Of a stretch of DNA of 64,000 nucleotides, positions 58,108 to 64,000 are shown piece by piece (the first letter of the stretch is position 1; every line of letters starts with the position of its first letter). The notes below the pieces were generated by a model, which was not told the origin of the DNA, made no database searches, and saw nothing but the letters and a program-made list of their open reading frames with translations. This DNA comes from Rhizomonospora bruguierae. GTDB taxonomy: Bacteria > Actinomycetota > Actinomycetes > Mycobacteriales > Micromonosporaceae. The DNA is taken from NCBI RefSeq assembly GCF_018397995.1, contig NZ_BBQH01000034.1:20553-84552 (forward strand), written 5' to 3'. A program made the translations under genes and the position numbers.

Positions 58108-58584
58108 ATGACCGAGCAGCCCCGGCCGGCACCCGCCGCCGACTTTGTCACACGGGTCGGCGTCCTGCGCATCGACCACGTCGGCATCGCGGTGGCGGAT
58201 CTGGACGCCGCGATCGAGTTCTACGGCCGCACATTCGGCATGCGCTGCCTGCACCGGGAGACCAACGAGGAGCAGGGCGTCGAGGAGGCCATGCTCGCCG
58301 TCGGCCCGGACCCGGCCGGCGGCCGCGTGCAACTGCTCGCCCCGCTGTCGCCGCGCTCCACCATCGCCAGGTTCCTGGACCGCAACGGCCCCGGCGTGCA
58401 GCAGGTGGCGTACGAGGTGGAGGACGTGGCCGCGGCCGCCGAGGCGCTGCGGGCGCGCGGGGTGCGCCTGCTCTACGAGCGGCCGAAGCGCGGGACGGCC
58501 GGCTCACTGGTCAACTTCGTCCACCCGAAGGACGCGGGCGGCGTCCTGATCGAACTCGTCGAGAAGCCCCACCCGGAGCGCTAG
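58108..58584 (+). CDS. mce: Methylmalonyl-CoA epimerase (VOC family)
   Basis: 158 aa. The VOC halves start [19 protein letters not shown] and [36 protein letters not shown] closes the fold. Metal ligands expected from the Propionibacterium enzyme map to His24, Gln75 and Glu149, but the third His position is Gln (Gln98-Gln99 instead of His-His). It interconverts (S)- and (R)-methylmalonyl-CoA. It ends in CTAG shared with the convergent FkbM gene's stop. The start lies 52 nt from the divergent thiolase ATG. Confidence 0.9.
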   Translation: MTEQPRPAPAADFVTRVGVLRIDHVGIAVADLDAAIEFYGRTFGMRCLHRETNEEQGVEEAMLAVGPDPAGGRVQLLAPLSPRSTIARFLDRNGPGVQQVAYEVEDVAAAAEALRARGVRLLYERPKRGTAGSLVNFVHPKDAGGVLIELVEKPHPER

Positions 58585-59354
58585 TGCGTGCGCACCAGCA
58601 GGCCGTCATACTCCAGCACGCACAGCGTCTGCGGGTCCCGGTCCAGCGGATACAGCCCGGAGAGGGCGAAGCCGGCCGACTCGTACACCGCCAGCGTCTC
58701 GGCCAGGCCGGGGCGTCCGCGGCGCGCGCCGGGCGGGATGAGGACGGACTGCAGGCCCACCACGTGCGCGCGGCGGTGGCCGAGGCCGGCGAACGCGGGC
58801 AGGTCGTGCCCCCCGGCGTCCAGGCGCAGGAACAGGGCTTCGGCATGGTTGCCGGCACCGCCGGGGAGCAGTTCGTCCAGCAGCGTGGCGAGCCGGCGCC
58901 GGCGGCGGTCGGGACCGTCGTCGGCGCCGACCGCGATCCGGTGGGCCGACCAGCCCGCGTCGTGCGCGGACCACTGGGCCAGTTCCGCGTAGCGGTGCGG
59001 GTCCGGCTCGAAGGAGAGGATCCGGCCCCGGTACCCGACCCGGCGCAGCAGTTGGCCGTACTGCCCGGCGCGGGCGCCCACGTCGACGACCACCGAGACC
59101 TCGTACTGGGCGAGCAGGTCGGCCAGTTGCCGCTCGGCGATCCAGGTGAACAGGCGGCGGTCCCGGTGCCACCGGTCCCCGGGCGAGGGCCGGGGCGGTG
59201 CCAGCAGGGCCGCGTGCGGGCCCGAGTCCACCAGCCGGAACCGGGCCGGCCAGGGCTCGCGGCGCAGCGTGTAGGTGCCCGCGCCGACGTGGTCCAGGTG
59301 CAGCCCGAGGCGGGCCAGCGCCCGCCGGGCGAGCTGCCGAACCGTGGTCGCCAT
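58581..59354 (-). CDS. FkbM-family methyltransferase
   Basis: 257 aa from ATG 59354, which follows GGGAGGGG. The SAM region is VSVVVDVGARAGQYGQLLRR then RILSFEPDPHRYAEL, the FkbM pattern. FkbM enzymes O-methylate sugars or polyketides; the substrate here is unknown. Basic insert RRRRR near 155. Tail-to-tail overlap of stops with the epimerase (CTAG). Upstream lies a 260-bp spacer with no gene. Confidence 0.87.
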   Translation of the reverse strand: MATTVRQLARRALARLGLHLDHVGAGTYTLRREPWPARFRLVDSGPHAALLAPPRPSPGDRWHRDRRLFTWIAERQLADLLAQYEVSVVVDVGARAGQYGQLLRRVGYRGRILSFEPDPHRYAELAQWSAHDAGWSAHRIAVGADDGPDRRRRRLATLLDELLPGGAGNHAEALFLRLDAGGHDLPAFAGLGHRRAHVVGLQSVLIPPGARRGRPGLAETLAVYESAGFALSGLYPLDRDPQTLCVLEYDGLLVRTH

Positions 59355-59614
59355 GGCCCCTCCCGCCGAGTCCGCCGCGGCCGGTGCGGCCGTTCGGCGG
59401 GGGGATCTTAGCGGTCCACGTCGATGCGGTGTGGCACGCCTGCGAGCTGGGCAGCGTGAGCGGCGCGAGGGGCGATCGACCACTTTCGCGGTCGGTGATC
59501 TTACCGGTACTACCGGGCTAAACGGGCAAAGTAGATCAAGGTCCGGCAGAATACCCGGCGACATTAGCCCCGGCGCCTTGCGTTGCACCCCGGGTCGTCT
59601 GCCAGTATGTGCCA

Positions 59615-60889
59615 ATGCCCCAGCAGCAGCCGCCTCAGTCAACCCTCGCGTTCTTTGATAACGCCAGCACCCAGCACGACTTCACCGTCGTCCTGCGTGG
59701 TTACGACCGTGGGCAGGTCGACGACTTCGTCGGCCGGCTCAACGCCGCTCTGTCCCAGGCGGATCAGGCTCGTGCCGAGGCCGAGCAGCGGATGAACGAC
59801 GCGCAACGCCGGCTCCGCCAGGCCGAGCAGCGGCTCAACGCGATGGAGCAGAAGCTCACCGACACCAACAAGCAGCTCGAGGAGAACAGCCGGCCCACGC
59901 TGTCCGGCCTCGGCACGCGGGTGGAGCAGATCCTGCGGCTGGCCGAGGAGCAGGCCAACGACCACCGCAGCGAGGCCAAGCGGGAGTCGGAGGGCATCCT
60001 CTCCGCGGCGCGGCTGGAGGCGCGGGAGATCACCGACAAGGCGCGCGCCGAGGCCGCCGCCATGAAGGCCACCGCCGAGCGCGAGGCCGGCAACGTGCGC
60101 ACCGCCGCCGAGCGGGAGGCCGCCGAGGTGCGGGTGCAGGCCCGCCGGGAGGCGGACACGCTGCGCGCGGACGCGGACCGGGAGACCAAGCAGCTGCGCA
60201 CGGTCACCGCGCACGAGGTGGCCGAGCTGAAGTCCACCGTGGAGCGGGAGGTGGCCACGCTGCGCGCCACCGCCGAGCGGGAGATCACCCAGCAGCGGGC
60301 GAAGGCGGCCCGGGAGGCCGAGGAGAAGCGCGCCGAGGCGACCAAGCTGCTCACCGACGCCCGCGACAAGCGGGACAAGGACCTCCAGTCGCTGGCCCTG
60401 GAGATCGCCGAGCGCCGGGAGAAGGCGGAGCGCGAGGAGTCCGAGCGGCACGCGGCCCAGCTGTCCGCCACCCAGAAGATGGTCGCCGAGGCGGAGCAGC
60501 GGGCGCGGGCCGCCGAGGACCGGGCCAAGGAGATCGAGCAGCGGGCCGAGGCGCGCCGGATCGAGTCCGAGCGGCACGCCCACGAGACCGTGGAGAAGGC
60601 GAAGGCGCTGGCCGAGAAGACCCTCTCCGAGGCGCGCGCCGAGGCGAAGCGGCTGGTCGGCGACGCCCGCACCGAGGCCGACCTGACCACCCAGCAGGCC
60701 CGGCGCGAGGTCGAGGACCTGACCCGACAGAAGGACGCGGTTACGGCGCAACTGGGACAGATGCTTTCCGGTCTGGCGGGTATCGTTCCTACCGTGGCAC
60801 CGCCCGGCGAGGCCAAGGGCGGCGAGAAGGCGCCGGGCAACCCCGGCGAGGACACGGACCGGGTACCGGCCGGCAACGCCTCCAGCTGA
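59615..60889 (+). CDS. DivIVA/FilP-like coiled-coil polarity protein 1
   Basis: 424 aa. A DivIVA-type N-terminal motif (LRGYDRGQVDDFVGRLNAAL, 28-47) is followed by an almost continuous coiled coil. Residues 154-241 are eight consecutive 11-residue (hendecad) repeats of the form AEREVAxLRxx. A short Pro/Gly end closes it. Together with the next gene and the epimerase/thiolase/MeaB neighbours it matches the Streptomyces scy-filP locus, whose proteins form the hyphal-tip cytoskeleton. ATG 59615 is preferred: CAGTAT lies 6 nt upstream, and GTG 59609 abuts it. Confidence 0.85.
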   Translation: MPQQQPPQSTLAFFDNASTQHDFTVVLRGYDRGQVDDFVGRLNAALSQADQARAEAEQRMNDAQRRLRQAEQRLNAMEQKLTDTNKQLEENSRPTLSGLGTRVEQILRLAEEQANDHRSEAKRESEGILSAARLEAREITDKARAEAAAMKATAEREAGNVRTAAEREAAEVRVQARREADTLRADADRETKQLRTVTAHEVAELKSTVEREVATLRATAEREITQQRAKAAREAEEKRAEATKLLTDARDKRDKDLQSLALEIAERREKAEREESERHAAQLSATQKMVAEAEQRARAAEDRAKEIEQRAEARRIESERHAHETVEKAKALAEKTLSEARAEAKRLVGDARTEADLTTQQARREVEDLTRQKDAVTAQLGQMLSGLAGIVPTVAPPGEAKGGEKAPGNPGEDTDRVPAGNASS

Positions 60890-60975
60890 GGGGCCGGAGT
60901 CCGAGGAGTTCGCACGTCCCGCCAAGCCGGTGTGTAACCGAGCGAGGCGGGATGTTGCGTGTGAGGATGGAAAAC

Positions 60976-62490
60976 ATGTCACAGGGCAGCGATCTGTTCG
61001 ATCTGACCGGCGGTGGCGCGGAGCCGGGATTCGAGGTGGTCCGCCGGGGCTACGACAGGCGGCAGGTCGAGCGCTACGTGACGCAGGTCGAGGGCGAACT
61101 GGCCGCCCTCGCCGGTGAGCGGGACCAGGCGTACGCGCAGATCCAGGCCCTCGCCGGGCAGCTTGAGCAGATCCAGATCGAGGTGGTGGACCTGCGCCGG
61201 CGCGGCAGCGCGCTGGAGCAGGTGTCGTTCCGGCACCTCGGCCCCCGGGTGGAGCAGATCCTCGCCATGGCCGAGGAGCAGGCCGAGGAGATCCGGGCCA
61301 GCGCCCTGCAGTCCATCGACGACCGGCGGGCCGAGGCCGAGCGGGTCGTGGCCGAGGCTCAGGAGAAGGCGCAGACCGCCATGCGCGACTTCGAGATCGC
61401 GCTGGCCGACCGCCGGGCCCGGGAGGAGAAGGCGGACGTCGAGCGGCGCACCGCCGTGGTCAACGAACTGGCCGCCGCCGAGCGGAAGGCCAAGCAGGTG
61501 CACACCGAGGCGCAGGAGGTCGCCACGCGCGCCCGGGCCGAGGCCCAGCAACTGCTCGACCAGGCCCGCCGGGAGGCGGCCGAGCTGACCACCAAGGCCG
61601 ACGAGTACGCCCGCCGGGTGCACGCCGAGGCGGACCAGTACGCCGAGACCACCCGTACCCAGGTGGAGAAGGAGCTGAGCGGCCAGCGGGCCAGCTTCGA
61701 GAAGGAGCTGGGCGACTGGCGCGCCCGGGTCGAGCAGGAACTGGGCGAGTGGCGCGGCGGCGTCGAGCGCGAGGTGGTCACCCGGCGCACCGAGGCGGAG
61801 CGGGAGGTGGCCGAGCTGCGCGAGGGCGCCGAGCGCGAGGCGGCGACGCTGCGGGAGAAGGCGCAGCGGGAGGTCTCCGCGCTACGCGAGGAGGCCGAGC
61901 GCGAGGTGGCGGCGCTGCGCGCCGAGACCGACCAGGTCACCGCCGAGCAGCGGGTGGCGGCGGAGCGCTTCGCCACGGACACCCGCGCCGAGGCGGAGCG
62001 GGTGCGCGCCGAGGCGCACCAGCGCGGCGAGCAGGCCCGCGCGGAGGCCACCGAGCTGGAGCAGCGCCGGGACGCGGCGCAGGCCCGCCTGACCGAGCTG
62101 GAGAACGAGCTGGAGCTGTCCCAGGAGGAGCTGGCCGGCATCCGGCAGCAGGTCGCGGGCGCCCGGCAGGAGGCCAAGCTGGTCCGGCGCCGGCTGGCGG
62201 AGGTGCAGGAGCAGCTCGCCGCGCGGCAGGGCCGGCCCGGCGGCAAGCCGGCCGAGGCCCGGAAGGCACCGGTGCCGACCAGCCCGGCACCGGCCGGCGG
62301 TGCCGCCGAGCCGGCCGCGGACAGCGCCCCGACCGAGGTGGTGGCGCCGGTCGACGGCGCCAAGGCCGAGGCCGGCGCCGGCGAGGCGGTGGATTCCGCG
62401 AAGACCGAGGTGATCCGCACCGACGGCGCGGCCAAGCCGGCCCGGGCGGGCGGCAAGGCCGAGCAGCCGGCCTCCTCGTCCCGTCGCTGA
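60976..62490 (+). CDS. DivIVA/FilP-like coiled-coil polarity protein 2
   Basis: 504 aa if begun at ATG 60976 (MSQGSDLFDL), which has GAGG 9 nt upstream; ATG 60952 and 60967 are alternatives. The GYDRRQVERYVTQVEGEL motif (25-42) is DivIVA/FilP-like. A long coiled coil follows, with exactly eight hendecads at 230-317, the same number as in its neighbour. The 90-residue C-terminus is Pro/Ala/Glu-rich and disordered. It probably co-assembles with protein 1 at hyphal tips or the septum. Confidence 0.85.
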   Translation: MSQGSDLFDLTGGGAEPGFEVVRRGYDRRQVERYVTQVEGELAALAGERDQAYAQIQALAGQLEQIQIEVVDLRRRGSALEQVSFRHLGPRVEQILAMAEEQAEEIRASALQSIDDRRAEAERVVAEAQEKAQTAMRDFEIALADRRAREEKADVERRTAVVNELAAAERKAKQVHTEAQEVATRARAEAQQLLDQARREAAELTTKADEYARRVHAEADQYAETTRTQVEKELSGQRASFEKELGDWRARVEQELGEWRGGVEREVVTRRTEAEREVAELREGAEREAATLREKAQREVSALREEAEREVAALRAETDQVTAEQRVAAERFATDTRAEAERVRAEAHQRGEQARAEATELEQRRDAAQARLTELENELELSQEELAGIRQQVAGARQEAKLVRRRLAEVQEQLAARQGRPGGKPAEARKAPVPTSPAPAGGAAEPAADSAPTEVVAPVDGAKAEAGAGEAVDSAKTEVIRTDGAAKPARAGGKAEQPASSSRR

Positions 62491-62573
62491 CGGGGTGTGG
62501 CTGGGCGGTGCGAAGATGAGCGCCGGCGATCCCGGTCGCCGCGCTGACACCCCCTCGCCCGCGGAGGCCGCCG

Positions 62574-63728
62574 ATGCCCGAGACGATCGACGACGCCCCG
62601 GCGGAGCCGGCCGAGCCAACCGCCGCCGGGGACGCCGAGCCGGCCACCGCCGGCGCGGGCGGCGGCACCGGGCCGGTTGAGCACAGGTTCGGGCTTCCCG
62701 GGCGGCCGCTGCGCCGCAACAGCTTCCTGATGGGGTTCACCGCGACGCTCGGCGTGCTGCTCGCGTACAGCCTGTACCTGGCGGTGCGCAGCGCGGCCTC
62801 GATGCTGGTGCTCATCTTCATCGCGCTGTTCCTGGCGATCGGGCTGCACCCGGCGGTGGTCCGGCTCCAGAAGTGGCGGGTGCCGCGCGGGCTGGCCGTG
62901 GCCATCGTCGCGCTCGCCGTGGTGCTGCTGCTCATCGGGGGCCTGTTCGCGCTGGTCCCGCCGCTGGTCGGGCAGGCCGCCGACTTCCTGAAGGCGCTGC
63001 CGGGCTACATCGAGGAACTCAAGCGCAACGAGACGCTCAACGACCTGAACAGCCGGTACGACATCATCGACCGGGCCAAGTCGTTCGCCAGCAGCGCGAC
63101 GGTCAGCGGCGCGGTGGGCGGGGTGTTCGGCGGCGTCCGGCTGCTGTTCGGCGGCATCTTCAACGTGCTGACCGTGCTGATCCTGACGATCTACTTCATG
63201 TCCTCGTTCGAGCGGGTCAAGACCTGGGGGTACCGGCTGGTGCCGGCGTCCCGACGGCAGCGGGTCCAGCTCATCGGCGACGAGATCCTCACCAAGGTGG
63301 GGGCGTACATGGTCGGGGCGCTGGCGATCGGCCTGCTCGCCGGCGCCAGCACGTTCGTGTTCCTGATGATCGCCGGGGTGGCGTACCCGTTCGCGTTGGC
63401 CGTGGTGGTCGCGGTGACCGACCTGATCCCGCAGATCGGCGCCACCCTGGGGGCGATCGTGGTGACGATCGCCGGCTTCGCCACTTCCACCCAGGCCGGC
63501 GTCGCCAGCATCGTGTTCTTCCTGCTGTATCAGCAGGTGGAGAACTATCTGATCTATCCGCAGGTGATGAAGCGCTCGGTGGAGGTGAGCGACCTGGCCG
63601 CGATCGTCGCGGCGCTGCTCGGGGTGGCGCTGCTGGGCGTGATCGGCGCGCTGATCGCCATTCCGGCGGTCGCCGCCATCCAGCTGATTGTCCGCGAGGT
63701 GGTCTTTCCCCGGCAGGACGCTCGCTGA
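62574..63728 (+). CDS. AI-2E-family (PerM/TqsA-like) membrane protein
   Basis: 384 aa. A disordered acidic N-terminus (1-45) precedes eight helices in the AI-2E transporter pattern: pairs near 55-95 and 110-135, then a long outer loop, ILTIYFMSSFERVKTW, VVAVTDLIPQIGATLGAIVV, and YQQVENYLIYPQVMKRSVEV. The DLIPQIGA and EN-x-LIYPQVM motifs are diagnostic of the family. Substrate unknown; members include Na+/H+ antiporters and autoinducer exporters. GGAGGCCGCCG precedes the ATG. Confidence 0.92.
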   Translation: MPETIDDAPAEPAEPTAAGDAEPATAGAGGGTGPVEHRFGLPGRPLRRNSFLMGFTATLGVLLAYSLYLAVRSAASMLVLIFIALFLAIGLHPAVVRLQKWRVPRGLAVAIVALAVVLLLIGGLFALVPPLVGQAADFLKALPGYIEELKRNETLNDLNSRYDIIDRAKSFASSATVSGAVGGVFGGVRLLFGGIFNVLTVLILTIYFMSSFERVKTWGYRLVPASRRQRVQLIGDEILTKVGAYMVGALAIGLLAGASTFVFLMIAGVAYPFALAVVVAVTDLIPQIGATLGAIVVTIAGFATSTQAGVASIVFFLLYQQVENYLIYPQVMKRSVEVSDLAAIVAALLGVALLGVIGALIAIPAVAAIQLIVREVVFPRQDAR

Positions 63729-63902
63729 CCAGCCGATCCGTCGCTCGTCCGGGCGGTGGAGAGGCCTGTCGCCAAGTGGACACAGCACCGGGACGGGACG
63801 GCCGGCACCCATAGCATCGGTCCCGTCCGCCGGGCCCTGGGCGCCGTCGCGGGTCTACCTGCCAACCGGCCACGCGCCGATCCTGCCCGGAGGGGGCTGT
63901 CC

Positions 63903-64000
63903 GTGAGCCAATTCAGTTCCGACGCCGTGATCATCGGGGGCTGTGGCCGGGTCGGCCTGCCGCTCGGCATCGCGCTGGCGTCCCGCGGTCTCAAGGTGGT
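63903..64000 (+). CDS. Nucleotide-sugar (UDP-glucose/GDP-mannose) dehydrogenase, N-terminal fragment
   Basis: GTG 63903 begins 32 visible codons containing the Rossmann motif IIGGCGRVGLPLGIALASRG. The G-x-G-x-x-G variant with RVGLPLG is typical of UDP-ManNAc/UDP-glucose 6-dehydrogenases. The gene runs off the right edge. GGAGGGGG lies about 8 nt before the GTG. It would supply uronic acid or ManNAcA units for a cell-surface glycan. Confidence 0.8.
   Translation, partial: MSQFSSDAVIIGGCGRVGLPLGIALASRGLKV

Overview
The window is high-GC actinobacterial chromosome, with typical lines above 70% GC, many GTG starts and 4-base ATGA/GTGA gene overlaps. NAD-dependent 180-kDa-class glutamate dehydrogenase, electron-transfer flavoprotein, a serpin, paired DUF6232 proteins and two Scy/FilP-like coiled-coil proteins next to a methylmalonyl-CoA epimerase/thiolase/MeaB block all fit a filamentous actinomycete. 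Micromonosporaceae is my best guess, by general resemblance only. Almost everything is chromosomal housekeeping; no rRNA, tRNA, CRISPR array or transposase was seen.

Layout. (1) 1-4001, minus strand: the gatCAB operon (tRNA-dependent amidotransferase), interrupted between gatA and gatB by a two-gene, visibly lower-GC module of a RecF/AAA_21-like ATPase and a DUF4276/Toprim-like protein. The second protein's frame has no stop and runs straight into gatB. (2) 4073-12562: GGDEF-EAL protein, NAD+-dependent DNA ligase, a palindromic element, then iscS/nifS-mnmA-core-MetE (sulfur transfer to tRNA), and a broken GNAT gene. (3) 12594-18703: etfBA, GNAT, two DUF202 proteins, small membrane and redox proteins and a serpin. 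(4) 18775-33389: TPP enzyme, enoyl-CoA hydratase, DUF6232 pair, ribokinase, ABC transporters, ROK regulator divergent from a GH3 hexosaminidase, NhaA and ArsB/NhaD-type transporters, CBS protein. (5) 33489-43316: giant NAD-GDH, lipoprotein class B PBP, arginase-family enzyme with a repeat tail, YbbN-like thioredoxin. (6) 43323-55885: a MacB-like export system (two ~1000-residue FtsX-type permeases plus ATPase), isobutyryl-CoA mutase large subunit, Asp23 protein, methyltransferase, and two more ABC ATPases. (7) 55924-64000: meaB, thiolase, methylmalonyl-CoA epimerase, FkbM methyltransferase, two coiled-coil polarity proteins, AI-2E-type permease and the start of a nucleotide-sugar dehydrogenase.

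How the genes work together. IcmA, MeaB, the epimerase and the thiolase point to branched acyl-CoA/methylmalonyl-CoA metabolism. EtfAB would accept electrons from acyl-CoA dehydrogenases. IscS/NifS feeds MnmA. The ROK repressor probably controls the divergent GH3 gene. Several genes (iscS, serpin, GNAT, an ABC ATPase) have TANNNT -10 elements only 6-8 nt before the start codon, suggesting leaderless mRNAs.

Most unusual points: the ATPase/DUF4276 module fused in frame to gatB; a tail-only 52-aa paralogue of the AbrB-like ends of two ABC ATPases; in-frame minisatellite tails on MnmA (7 x 18 bp) and the arginase-like protein (8 x 42 bp); a nested inverted-repeat element upstream of ligA; and a palindrome holding both start codons of a divergent gene pair.
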